From Streptomyces actinomycinicus (lineage in GTDB: Bacteria > Actinomycetota > Actinomycetes > Streptomycetales > Streptomycetaceae): 64,000 nt of DNA. The translations under genes were made by a program, and so were the position numbers. Positions 55,886-63,973 of this stretch are shown piece by piece. Positions within the stretch are counted from its first letter, which is position 1; every line of letters begins with the position of its first letter. The notes beneath the pieces were generated by a model that was not told where the DNA came from, made no database searches, and saw nothing but the letters and a program-made list of their open reading frames with translations. The stretch is from positions 124,001 through 188,000 of the forward strand of contig NZ_JAERRK010000014.1 of NCBI RefSeq assembly GCF_016741775.1. Direction: 5' to 3'.

Positions 55886-57301
55886 TCAGGACTTGCCCAG
55901 GGAGACGGACGTACCGTCCGGCCCGTCGTCGTCGGGGTTCGTGTGGCCGGTGGCGTTGAGGAGGGCGTCCAGGCACAGGGCGGGGTCGGCTGTCAGGTGG
56001 GAGGTGGCTTCCGCGATACGGGCAGCGTCGGCGTCGGAGACGTACGGGGTGCGGATGCGGGTGAAGCCGGGGCGGCCCTGCATCGCCATCACCGCGACCC
56101 CGACATAGGCGGGGTCCTGCAAGGTGACCGGGCTGGCGTCCGGCCAGTTGCGGATGTCGTCGCCCAGCGCGGCCACCGCGGCTTCCACCGTCTTCTGCGC
56201 GAATGACAGCCCCACCGGGCACACGTCGCGGATGAACGTCGGAATCGCGTCGCCGGTGGTCTTCTGGCTGATCAGGATGGTCAGGATGCCGACGCTGCGG
56301 CCCTTCTTGACCAGGTCCTCCACCAGCCGGGCGTTCTCCGCCGTCAGCGCGGCCAAACGTTTCGTCTCCGCGTCGCTCCCCTTGTACTCGCGGAAGAACG
56401 TGTGCGCCTCATCGATGAGCACCACCGTGAGCGGCCACAGCCGCGAGGGGCCGACGTGCCACATGTTCTTCACGCCCAGCACGTCACGGATCACCGACGA
56501 CCGCCGACGGCGCAGCGCCACCAGGCGCTTGAACAGTGCGTTCGCTTCGTCAAGGTCGTCACCGCAGAACGCGAACATCCGCTTGACCAGGTCCGCGTAG
56601 TCGCCCTCTGAGGCCCGCGACACCTTCCCGTCGAAGCCCACGAACTGCACGGCCGCCGACGGCGCGAGGTCACAGACGAACTTGTTGACCCCCGAGGTCT
56701 TGCCCGCGCCGGGCGTGCCGGCCACCGTCACCCCGGGCACGTTCGCCAGAGACACGCACACTGGTGCGGCGTACTCGTCCACCCCCAGTTCCCAGCACGC
56801 GACATCCTCCGGCGGGAGGCCGGTGGGCTGGTGCTCGGTCGGCGTGGTCAAAGGGTCGGAGCGCACGCCACGGATCACCACCCGACCGGGACCGTCCGGC
56901 AGGACCGAGACCCGCGTGCACCGCCAGGCGTCCGCCAGGAACCGCGCCGCCTTCTGGTACTCCTCCAGCCCCACCTGCGGCAGCGTCCTGGCCCGCACGA
57001 TCACTCCGAACCGGTCCGGCTTGACCTTGATCCTGGGAGTCAGCACCCGAGGCGCGGGGGCGGGACTGTCCTTCTGGGCGGTGAGCTGCGCGAGCAGGCC
57101 CGGGGTCTTGTCGGTGACCGTCAGCCCGGCCATCCGCGCCAGGCGCACCCAGCCCCAGCGCACCCGCACGGCCTGCCGCATGCTGACCCGCGTGCCCCGG
57201 TCGGCGCGTGCGTAGCGCACCACGACCAGCAGCAGCGTCAGACTGACCAGCACGGCCACGACCAGCAACACCTGCGGCGAGTGATCGGTCAGGTTCTCCA
57301 C
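55886..57301 (-). CDS. tra: conjugative DNA translocase TraSA/TraB type (FtsK/SpoIIIE)
   Basis: 471 residues. One N-terminal TM helix (VLLVVAVLVSLTLLLVVVRY, about 10-29), then a RecA-like motor with Walker A GTPGAGKTSGVNKF (about 207-220) and Walker B LTVVLIDEAHTFF. Moves double-stranded element DNA from donor to recipient hypha, the single-protein mode of actinomycete conjugation. GTG start, directly coupled to the small gene upstream; the divergent KorSA-type gene is expected to repress this operon. Confidence 0.92.
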   Translation of the reverse strand: MENLTDHSPQVLLVVAVLVSLTLLLVVVRYARADRGTRVSMRQAVRVRWGWVRLARMAGLTVTDKTPGLLAQLTAQKDSPAPAPRVLTPRIKVKPDRFGVIVRARTLPQVGLEEYQKAARFLADAWRCTRVSVLPDGPGRVVIRGVRSDPLTTPTEHQPTGLPPEDVACWELGVDEYAAPVCVSLANVPGVTVAGTPGAGKTSGVNKFVCDLAPSAAVQFVGFDGKVSRASEGDYADLVKRMFAFCGDDLDEANALFKRLVALRRRRSSVIRDVLGVKNMWHVGPSRLWPLTVVLIDEAHTFFREYKGSDAETKRLAALTAENARLVEDLVKKGRSVGILTILISQKTTGDAIPTFIRDVCPVGLSFAQKTVEAAVAALGDDIRNWPDASPVTLQDPAYVGVAVMAMQGRPGFTRIRTPYVSDADAARIAEATSHLTADPALCLDALLNATGHTNPDDDGPDGTSVSLGKS

Positions 57302-57302
57302 G

Positions 57303-57494
57303 TCAGTCCCCCTCGGTCGCGCGCATTAGGTGAAGCACGTCGGCCAGGTCGAGCCCGGCCGCGTCCGCCGGGGTCAGGCCGAGCCGGGCGAGCACTCCAC
57401 CGGACGCGGAGAACGTGGCCTTGCCCTCGGTGCCCGGCAGGGGCCGCAGCGCATGCAGCTCACGCTGCGGCCCCTGGCTGCCGAAGCCGGTCAC
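57303..57494 (-). CDS. small AICE protein upstream of tra
   Basis: 63 residues, starting at a GTG that overlaps the previous stop (GTGA) and ending 1 base before the tra start. The C-terminal half looks like a short helical domain (LARLGLTPADAAGLDLADVL). A similar small gene occurs before tra in other elements of this type; function unknown. Confidence 0.7.
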   Translation of the reverse strand: MTGFGSQGPQRELHALRPLPGTEGKATFSASGGVLARLGLTPADAAGLDLADVLHLMRATEGD

Positions 57495-57844
57495 TGGGCT
57501 GCCTCCGCCGTGACCAGTTCGAGGCGGGCGGCGCGGTAGGCGACGCCGTCGGAGAGCTGCCCGTTGAAGATCCGCGCCCACGGGGTGGCGAACAGCTCCA
57601 CCGGCCGGACCATCGCGCCCGGCTTCAGTCCGGCCGCGAGGCCCGTCTCAGGGACCGTGATCTTCAGTACCTCGGCCCGGCCGTCCTCCATGAGCATCAC
57701 GGTCACCGTGTACAGCGACGCGCCGGTCTCCCGGTCGGTGGCGACCTCCCCGGTCTGCTGGTCCTTGATCTTCAGCGCAGGGTCGGTGCCCGCGATGCAC
57801 ACCGCCGACGGCAGCAGGGCAACACGGATTCGAGTCATGGCCAT
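57491..57844 (-). CDS. conserved AICE protein, first gene of the tra operon
   Basis: 117 residues, beta-rich (TVTVMLMEDGRAEVLKITVP, MVRPVELFATPWARIFNG). The pattern is that of short proteins before tra in Streptomyces elements such as SLP1; it may be a small OB-like fold but I cannot name a function. ATG at 57844 has GAGG 10 bases upstream; a second ATG two codons later is possible. Confidence 0.72.
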   Translation of the reverse strand: MAMTRIRVALLPSAVCIAGTDPALKIKDQQTGEVATDRETGASLYTVTVMLMEDGRAEVLKITVPETGLAAGLKPGAMVRPVELFATPWARIFNGQLSDGVAYRAARLELVTAEAAQ

Positions 57845-58023
57845 GCCATCGCATCCTCGTTCGATGGAGCCGCTTGATCGGCTCGACATGGAGCATAGGG
57901 AGATGATCGCTCAACTTGCAAGGTCGATTAGGTCGTGTCCTCGATCAGGCTGGAAGGCGGTCAGCTGGGGAACGCGGGGATGTGCCTGTAGCGCTACGGC
58001 TTCCTGGCGATACCGTGGGGGGC

Positions 58024-58893
58024 ATGACCCTGCCCTTGGACGAAGACTCCCGGCCGCCGTATCTCCAGGCCGCCGAGGCCCTGCGGGACGCAATTCTGAA
58101 CGGCGAGTTCCGTCCCGGCGAGCGCCTGCCCTCGGCCAACGTGCTGCGTGACCGGTTCGGGGTCTCCAGCTCCACCGTCCAGAACGCCCTGCGCGTGCTC
58201 AAGCAGGAAGGCTTGGTGTACTCCCAGCTCGGCCGGGGCAGCTACGTCAGCACCTCCGTCGGCGGGAGTGGCGAAGGAGCCGATGGCGACCACGAGGACG
58301 CCGACACTGAAGGATCGGACTGGCCGGCCGACGTCATCCGCAACGAAGACGCCCGACCGCCCTACGCCCAGGTCGCCGACATCATCCGCCGAGAGATCCT
58401 CGAAGGCACCTACCCTCCGGGCTCCCAGCTCCCCCCGGCACGTGAGATCCAGGAGCGGTTCAAGGTCGCCAACTCCACCGCACAGAACGCCTACCGGCAC
58501 CTCAAGCAGGCTGGACTCGTGTACGCGGTCAAGGGGCGCGGTGTCTTCGTGCGCCAGGCCCCGGAGTCAGGGAAGCACCACGGACCGATCACGAACTACC
58601 TGCTACGAGACGAGATCGCCCGCGAGGCCCGTGCGGCTGCCGCAGAGTTCGCCGACCTCACTGATGACGAGCTGCTGGCACGGGAAGCCGAGCTGGATCA
58701 GCGATGGGTCACGATCCGCGAGCAGCACCAGCGAGTCTTCAACGAGCGCCGGAAGGTCAAACGCGAGAAGAGCCGACGCGGCCTGTTCCTGCCACCCCTC
58801 CACGACGACGGCACCGAATCGGACGTGTCGCCGAGCCAGAAGCTGGAGACGGCATTGGCCGAGTCGAGGAAGCGTCGACAGCAGCGCCCCTGA
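58024..58893 (+). CDS. GntR-family repressor with two winged-helix domains (KorSA-like)
   Basis: 289 residues. Two GntR DNA-binding domains in one chain: residues about 10-78 (YLQAAEALRDAILNGEFRPG ... SSSTVQNALRVLKQEGLVY) and about 115-182 (YAQVADIIRREILEGTYPPG ... NSTAQNAYRHLKQAGLVY), then a basic coiled C-terminus (EHQRVFNERRKVKREKSRR-like). It is divergent from the tra operon, the position of korSA in pSAM2, whose product blocks transfer and replication genes. Two domains suggest binding of paired operators. Confidence 0.88.
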   Translation: MTLPLDEDSRPPYLQAAEALRDAILNGEFRPGERLPSANVLRDRFGVSSSTVQNALRVLKQEGLVYSQLGRGSYVSTSVGGSGEGADGDHEDADTEGSDWPADVIRNEDARPPYAQVADIIRREILEGTYPPGSQLPPAREIQERFKVANSTAQNAYRHLKQAGLVYAVKGRGVFVRQAPESGKHHGPITNYLLRDEIAREARAAAAEFADLTDDELLAREAELDQRWVTIREQHQRVFNERRKVKREKSRRGLFLPPLHDDGTESDVSPSQKLETALAESRKRRQQRP

Positions 58894-59476
58894 TCCACAG
58901 TCTGGCAGATCGACCAGTGGTGAGCTGTTCAGAGTTTCTTTACTTGATCAAGGGCGTCCCGCTGACGCGGGCCGCCGCGCGCCGGCGGCCGGTGGCCGCC
59001 GCCCGCTCCTGTCTACCGCCCCGCTGGCGACGCCCACCGGCCACTCGGCGCGCAGAGCCCGGGAGCATAGGCCGGACTGCCAACCGAAAGTCCCGCTGTC
59101 CGACCGCTCAGCAGCAGGCCGGCCGGGCACCCGAGAGGCCGTCAGGCCCGCTCGTACCGTGCGACGCGAGTATCCCGGCGGTGCCGTCGTCCGGAACGCC
59201 AGCCGTGGTGCCTGGCTGGGACCGTGACGATGGAGATAACTGGGCTGATGCCGGTGCGGGGTTGAGCGAGACACACGTGACGGGTGATCGGGCGGCACTC
59301 CCGCCGTCGTGGCTGACTTTCTGGGGCTGAGGCCAGAACCTCACGGTCATGGGCGCGGCGCGCACGTGAAGGCCCGTCCCCGCCGAGGCTGACGAGGACG
59401 GGGGAGCCTCAATCAGTTACGCCCGGCAGGGACGGGAATCGGGTGGGTCAGCGCGGTACCCGGGCGAGCAGGGCGG
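58894..59476. other. hairpin-rich gap inside AICE-1
   Basis: 583 bases without a supported gene. Near the left end, CCCGC-TGAC-GCGGG (58958-58971) runs into GGCCGCCG-N5-CGGCGGCC (58970-58990), followed by more GC-rich pairing. Near the right end CCCGTCC (59373-59379) pairs with GGACGGG (59396-59402), a possible terminator for the leftward small genes. The first cluster could be the KorSA-gene terminator or part of a replication origin. Confidence 0.5.
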
Positions 59477-59713
59477 TCAGGTCTGCCGCCAAGCCCGCCA
59501 GGGCCGGGTGATGATCTCCCGGTAGGTGTGGTGGGACGGGTTCTGGCCGCAGTGCCGCAGCACCCAGTTCTGCGGTTCGGTGAAGTCCTCGCTTGCCGGG
59601 GACGTCTCGCCGTCCACGGCACACTGCATCGCGTACAGGACCGGCTCCGCGTCCGGCTCGCGGTCAGGCTGGAGAGTCCAGCTCTCGTAACGGAGGACCG
59701 AGCGAGGTGTCAC
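59477..59713 (-). CDS. small conserved Streptomyces protein (DUF7848-like), probably frameshifted at its end
   Basis: 78 residues from a GTG that overlaps the preceding stop (GTGA). Contains RSVLRYESWTLQPD, AMQCAVDGET, TEPQNWVLRHCGQNPSHHTYRE and RPWRAW. As far as I recall these match a widespread short Streptomyces family. The current end (RAWRQT) looks wrong: one base shift would continue LAADLTALLARVPR to a stop at about 59455. Function unknown. Confidence 0.65.
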   Translation of the reverse strand: MTPRSVLRYESWTLQPDREPDAEPVLYAMQCAVDGETSPASEDFTEPQNWVLRHCGQNPSHHTYREIITRPWRAWRQT

Positions 59714-59952
59714 CGTCCCCACCTCCGGTTGGCCACGGCCACCTTGGCGCTCAGCTCCTCGGACGGGGTCGGTGGACGTACGTCCTCGGGCGGCACGTCC
59801 CACTCCCGGCCACCGCGCGGCGGCCGGAGCTGCACGTACGGCCCGACATGCCCCATCACCACGCCCACCTTGCCGTTCCGTCGGTCGACCGCCACGGCGC
59901 CCACACTGGGCGAGGGGGTGCACTGGACCGCGTCAAAATTGCGGTCCGTCAT
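59710..59952 (-). CDS. small conserved hypothetical protein
   Basis: 80 residues beginning MTDRNFDAVQCTPSPSVGAV, with VGVVMGHVGPYVQLRPPRGG and WDVPPEDVRPPTPSEEL. A common short Streptomyces protein coupled to the preceding type of gene. ATG at 59952 fits the family N-terminus; the frame is open upstream without similarity. Function unknown. Confidence 0.68.
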   Translation of the reverse strand: MTDRNFDAVQCTPSPSVGAVAVDRRNGKVGVVMGHVGPYVQLRPPRGGREWDVPPEDVRPPTPSEELSAKVAVANRRWGR

Positions 59953-60207
59953 CGTGACCACCCCGGCAAGGCGGTCCGCGACCGGGCATCCAGTCGCAGG
60001 GCGGGAACATAAGCTGTGGCGTACTTTCGCACGTAGACGCTCCTCAGCGGCGTGAATCCGTGCCCCTGGGCCTGTCGGTGCCGCAGGGTCGGCAGCGATC
60101 CTCACGCCGGTCGCCAGGACGAAGGAACCTCCACCAAACCCCACTCCGGGACGTCCCGCGCCATGTAGAACGTCCCTAGTGCCGTCCTGAGACGAAGGGG
60201 GAGACTC

Positions 60208-60954
60208 ATGCCGAACGAAAGACTACGAGCCGTCATGTCGGCGGGAGGCTGGACGTACGCCGCCCTCGCTCAGGAAGTCGAGGTCGACCCCAAGTCGGTC
60301 GAGCGCTGGGTGAACCTCGGGCGCACGCCACGCCGTACCACAGCCCTCCAGGCGGCCCGAGCCCTGGGAGAAGACGTGCACGCACTCTGGCCGGCGCTCC
60401 GCCAAGCCCGTCCCGCCCGCGCCATCAGCCCCGAACTGGTCGCGCTCTACGAGCAGCGGGCCGACATCCCCGCCTCGACGTTCACCGACCTGATGGCCCA
60501 GGCCTGGGAGCGGATCGACATCCTCGTCTACGCGGCCGTCTTCCTCCACGAGGCGTACCCCCGGCTGAACGAACTCCTCACCGAACGCGCCGCCGAAGGC
60601 TGCACCGTCCGCATCGCGATCGGGGACGCCGACAGCGACAACGTCCAAGCCCGCGGTCATGAAGAGCGGTTCGGCCACGGCATCGAATCCCGCTGTCGCC
60701 TCGCGCTCATGCACTACAGGTCGCTCACTGGCAGCCCCGGCATCGAGGTCCGCACCCACGGCACCACGCTCTACAACTCCCTCTACCGCGCCGACGACCA
60801 GCAACTCGTCAACGCCCACGTCTGGGGCGTCAACGCGTACGCCGCCCCGGTGTGGCATCTTCGCCGACATGAGACAGGCGGCATGTTCGATACCTATGCC
60901 GAGAGCTTCGACGCTGTGTGGGCGACGGCGACGCCCGTACGAGAGGAAGGCTGA
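60208..60954 (+). CDS. XRE-type helix-turn-helix regulator of the element
   Basis: 248 residues. N-terminal HTH (about 5-55: GWTYAALAQEVEVDPKSVER) and a C-terminal domain with PLD/DUF5919-like features (IDILVYAAVFLHEAYPRLNE, MHYRSLTGSPGIEVRTHGTT, LYRADDQQLVNAHVWG). Strong ribosome site GAAGGGGGAG. It is followed 2 bases later by the NUDIX gene. In pSAM2 the regulator Pra lies next to a NUDIX gene; this protein occupies that position but is not obviously homologous to Pra. Confidence 0.82.
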   Translation: MPNERLRAVMSAGGWTYAALAQEVEVDPKSVERWVNLGRTPRRTTALQAARALGEDVHALWPALRQARPARAISPELVALYEQRADIPASTFTDLMAQAWERIDILVYAAVFLHEAYPRLNELLTERAAEGCTVRIAIGDADSDNVQARGHEERFGHGIESRCRLALMHYRSLTGSPGIEVRTHGTTLYNSLYRADDQQLVNAHVWGVNAYAAPVWHLRRHETGGMFDTYAESFDAVWATATPVREEG

Positions 60955-60956
60955 TC

Positions 60957-61427
60957 GTGTCCCGCACCGAGTACTACGACGACCCGAACGCCCCCAAGCC
61001 GAACAGCATGGTCGTCGCCGCCTCCGCCGTCGTCACTGACGACCACGGCCGCATTCTCCTCCAGCGCCGCCGCGACAACGACCTGTGGGCGCTGCCCGGC
61101 GGTGGCATGGACCTCACCGACTCCCTGCCCGGCACGGCCGTCCGCGAAGTCAAAGAAGAGACCGGCCTGGACGTCGAGATCACCGGCCTGGTCGGCACCT
61201 ACACCGACCCGAAACACATCATCGCCTACACCGACGGCGAGGTCCGCCGCCAGTTCAACGTCTGCTTCACCGCCCGCATCACCGGCGGCCGGCTGGCAAT
61301 CTCCGACGAGTCCACCGAACTCCGGTTCGTGCCGCCGGAAGAGATCGAGCAGTTGCCGATGCACCACACCCAACGGCTCAGGCTCCAGCACTTCCTGGCA
61401 CAGCGCGAGAAGCCGTACCTGGGCTGA
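60957..61427 (+). CDS. NUDIX hydrolase
   Basis: 156 residues, GTG start 2 bases after the XRE stop. NUDIX box GGMDLTDSLPGTAVREVKEE followed by TGL fits G-x5-E-x7-REUxEExGU except that the first Glu is Asp. The C-terminal part (HHTQRLRLQHFL) is typical of AICE NUDIX proteins. It hydrolyses a nucleoside-diphosphate derivative; in elements of this group it is thought to influence conjugation or sporulation signals. Last gene before the right end of AICE-1. Confidence 0.9.
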   Translation: MSRTEYYDDPNAPKPNSMVVAASAVVTDDHGRILLQRRRDNDLWALPGGGMDLTDSLPGTAVREVKEETGLDVEITGLVGTYTDPKHIIAYTDGEVRRQFNVCFTARITGGRLAISDESTELRFVPPEEIEQLPMHHTQRLRLQHFLAQREKPYLG

Positions 61428-61433
61428 ACCGCC

Positions 61434-61453
61434 TGACGGCAGTAGCGACGGCA
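61434..61453. repeat. paired (T/C)GACGGCA repeats at the right end of AICE-1
   Basis: TGACGGCA at 61434 and CGACGGCA at 61446, 12 apart. The stretch CTGACGGCAGTAG plus GACGGCAAC matches 62458-62481 except for one extra base and one change there. Confidence 0.75.
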
Positions 61454-61546
61454 ACAACCCCGCACAACCACGGACACCCACGCACTTCACCGGACCAGCA
61501 AACGGACACTTGACCTGCGAAAAAGCAGGTCGAAGGCTTCGCGTAG

Positions 61547-61581
61547 CACACGTACTATGTGCTGGCGGGCGAGACTCCGGT
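61547..61581 (+). repeat. 35-bp direct repeat, second copy (proposed attR of AICE-1 / attL of AICE-2)
   Basis: Exact copy of 51031-51065. It starts right after an in-frame TAG (61544-61546); upstream of it there is no further Hint similarity, so the junction is sharp. Confidence 0.9.
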
Positions 61582-61912
61582 ACTCGTTCACAACAGCAAC
61601 TGCGGCGTCGCCCGTAACGAGAAGGGGCAGTTCACATCTGGTGAGAATGTGGACGCGGCCCGTGGGCGCCAGACGCACTTGAACTACAGGAATGCTCTAG
61701 GGGCTGGGTACGACTTCGAAGTCACGCTTCCGAGCGGGCTCCGGCCTGATGCGGTCGACTGGAAGAACCGTGTCGTGCGTGAGTTGAAGTCGGACGCGAA
61801 GAGCAGCCAGGCGACGGGGCGGCGACAGTTGCAGAAGTACGTCGCCGAGTTGGAGGATATGACCGGTCAGAGCTGGACTGGGCATCTCGACACGTATAAG
61901 AGGTTCGGCTGA
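61547..61912 (+). pseudogene. displaced RHS toxin tip (PD-(D/E)XK-like nuclease) with Hint end
   Basis: A headless toxin end. In frame from the repeat it reads HTYYVLAGETPVLVHNSNCG, then a 100-residue tip: VARNEKGQFTSGENVDAARG, LPSGLRPDAVDWKNRVVREL continuing KSDAK. PDAVDW plus ELK fits a PD-(D/E)xK restriction-type nuclease, a frequent RHS tip. A TAG lies directly upstream and no ribosome site or RHS body is present, so it is silent unless recombined; a GTG at 61559 could start a short tip alone. The stop overlaps the immunity gene start (TGATG). Codon use is less GC-rich than in the AICE backbone. Confidence 0.82.
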
Positions 61913-62376
61913 TGGTTAACTCGATTATCCTGGAGGTTCTCAATGAGGTATTCAAGCCGCTGGGATTTCGAAAGAAGTCGGCAAACTGGTACAGAGTGTC
62001 TGGCGATCTCTACTGTGTGGTTGCCGTCCAGGAGTCCCGCTGGGGCGAGTCGTGCTACGTGAATGTCGGATTCGCTCCAGTGGTCAATGTCAAGGCGGGA
62101 TGGCTCCCGGAGTCGAAATGTCTCGTCAGGTTCAGGGTGGACGCACTCACCTCTATTTCTCGCGAAGGTCTCGACCTCCTATCTGGACAAGCGGCGGAGG
62201 TGGGCGGAGAGGATGACCTTCGAGTAGGTCTCGTCGAAAAGATTGCAACTCCAGTAGCGCAGGCGGTAAATCCGATTGAGAGCATTCAGGATTTGAAGTC
62301 GCTGCTGTGTACGAGCGTCAGTGATCAGGTGTTCATTCATCGTGAAATCAGGGGAGAATTGCTTGAAGAGGGGTGA
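61912..62376 (+). CDS. DUF4304-type immunity protein for the displaced nuclease tip
   Basis: 154 residues. The opening EVLNEVFKPLGFRKKSANWY is characteristic of DUF4304, a family common in polymorphic-toxin immunity loci. ATG overlaps the tip stop (TGATG). Codons are distinctly less GC-rich. With the tip separated from an RHS body, this gene could still protect the cell from sibling strains that carry the same tip. Confidence 0.8.
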   Translation: MVNSIILEVLNEVFKPLGFRKKSANWYRVSGDLYCVVAVQESRWGESCYVNVGFAPVVNVKAGWLPESKCLVRFRVDALTSISREGLDLLSGQAAEVGGEDDLRVGLVEKIATPVAQAVNPIESIQDLKSLLCTSVSDQVFIHREIRGELLEEG

Positions 62377-62399
62377 CGCCCTTGGCTCCGAGCTGAAAG

Positions 62400-62415
62400 A
62401 TTCACTTCGGTGAAT
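62400..62415 (+). terminator. small hairpin after the DUF4304 gene
   Basis: ATTCAC-TTCG-GTGAAT, a 6-bp stem with a stable TTCG loop, 23 bases past the stop. Confidence 0.6.
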
Positions 62416-62458
62416 TTCGGCTTCTCGGAGTGCCGGCTTTGTCGGGATTGATCGGCGC

Positions 62459-62481
62459 TGACGGCAGTAGTTGACGGCAAC
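62459..62481. repeat. paired TGACGGCA repeats at the int-2 3' end
   Basis: TGACGGCA at 62459 and 62472, 13 apart. TTGACGGCAACG is shared with 51991-52002, and the whole pair is nearly the same as the one at 61434. Confidence 0.75.
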
Positions 62482-62515
62482 GGCGGCGACACCGGAGGTG
62501 TTCGCCGCCGTTGCC
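62476..62515. terminator. long hairpin between the DUF4304 gene and int-2
   Basis: 18-bp stem with one bulged base and a GGA loop, beginning inside the second TGACGGCA copy. Serves convergent genes. Confidence 0.8.
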
Positions 62516-62523
62516 TGCGTGGG

Positions 62524-63746
62524 TCAGGGGCGGTCGAGAGCGTAGCCGAGGGCGGTCATGGCTTCGCGTTGGAGGCGGACCGGACGTGGGCGTAGACGGT
62601 GGCGGTGACGCCGATGTGGGCGCGGCCGAGGAGTTCCTCGATCACGACAAGTTCGACGCCCTGTTCCAGGAGCAGGGTGGCGGAGGAGTGGCGGAGGTCG
62701 TGAAAGCGGATGCGACGGAGGCCAGCACTGCGGAGGAGCGTGAGGAAGGCGCGGGTGAGGTTGGTCGGGTCGATCGCACCGCCCTGCGCAGTGGTGAACA
62801 CGTGCCCGCTGTGCTGCCACGCGGCGCCCGCGGCCTCCCGCTCGCGCTGCTGCTGCTCACGGTGGAGCTTCAGCGACTGGACGCAGCGGGCGGGGACGGC
62901 GATGCGGCGCTCGGAGGCTCGCGTCTTGGTGGGCAGCGTGGTGAGCCCGCCTGCGGCGGTTCGCTGGAGTGTGCGGCGGATGGCGGCGGTGCCTGCGTCG
63001 AGGTTGAGGTCTTCCCAGCGGAGGCCGAGGAGTTCGCCCTTGCGGAGTCCGGTGTGGAGGGCGAGTCCGAACAGGGCGTGCAATCGGTGTTCGTTCGCGG
63101 CGGTGAGGAGCTGGCGGGCTTCGTCGGCGGTGAGGGGTTCGAAGCGTCGGGGGCGAGGCGTGCCGGTGCGGACGTTGCGGGCGACGTTGCGTGGGATCTC
63201 TTCTTCGCGGACGGCGTGCTCCAGGGCGGATTTGAGGACGGAGTGGATGTACGTCAGGGTCAGCGGCGAGAGCCGCTTGGAGCAGCACTGGCCGATTGCG
63301 CAGCAGCGGGGCTGCTCGCGCCGGGCGTCGATGCGGCGGGTGCAGCACTGGCAGGTGGTGCGGAGCTGGTTGAGCCAGGTGCGGATGTCCATGGCGGTGA
63401 GCTTGGTGAGCTTCTTCTTGCCCAGGCCGGGGATGAGGTACCGGTCGACGCATGCGGTGTATCGGGCGTGGGTGTTCTCGCGGAGGGGGTGGACGGCGAC
63501 GTTCTCCAGCCAGTACGTCAGGTAGGCGGCCACGCTGCCCTGCGCGGAGGGCACAGGAAGGCCGCGGTTGCTGGCGGCGATCTTCTCGCGGGTGGTGCCG
63601 TAGACGTGGACGCGGCGGCGGGTGTTGCCGGGGGCGAGGACGTATCCGGCGGCTTCCCAGCGGCCATCCTTCCGCTGGTAGACGGTTCCGTCGCCGTTGG
63701 CGCGGGAGCGGGTGCGGCGGGATGAGGTGGGACGCGGCGTGGTCAT
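62524..63746 (-). CDS. int: tyrosine recombinase (integrase) of AICE-2, altered C-terminus
   Basis: As read, translation from 63746 ends at 62556 (396 residues). Same domains as the first copy: ANGDGTVYQRKDGRWEAAGY, TGLRKGELLGLRWEDL, TKTRASERRI, FHDLRHSSATLLLEQG, and the tyrosine in TVYAHVR is present, so all catalytic residues R-K-H-R-H-Y are there. Two differences: an in-frame loss of 24 bases (8 residues KAALAKLT of copy 1) near 63593, and a one-base loss near 62578 after the tyrosine that replaces the last ~15 residues (normal end RLQREAMTALGYALDRP, stop at 62524) by SASNAKP. Possibly still active; it could serve AICE-1 in trans. Confidence 0.82.
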
Positions 63747-63973
63747 CAGGCGGCGGCTTCCTCTTCGAGGCGGGCACGAATGAAGTCGGTGAGCGCGTGG
63801 GCGGGGATGCGGCGGGCGCGGCCGAGGGTGATCCGAGGCGAGCTGGCGGGTGCGGAGCAGGTCGTAGACGGCGGAGCGGCCGAGCTGGAGGCGGGCCATC
63901 ACCTGGGGCACCGTGAGCAGATCCAGCGACGGTGCTGCCTCCGCGCGGGGACGGTGGTCGAGGGCGGGGGCAT
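63746..63973 (-). pseudogene. xis: excisionase (Xis) of AICE-2, two frameshifts
   Basis: Homologous to the first xis. After the ATG at 63973 the frame is lost near 63940 by one missing base compared with copy 1; the HTH part VPQVMARLQLGRSAVYD is in another frame, and the same extra base as in copy 1 (about 63831-63834) again leads the frame into int. A GTG just before PQVM could start an Xis-Int fusion. Confidence 0.8.

Noticed and set aside
61430..61546. tRNA gene as the AICE attachment site
   Set aside because: A short GACCTGC...GCAGGTC hairpin is present, but no acceptor stem, D-arm or T-loop can be drawn; no tRNA was found at either end of the element.
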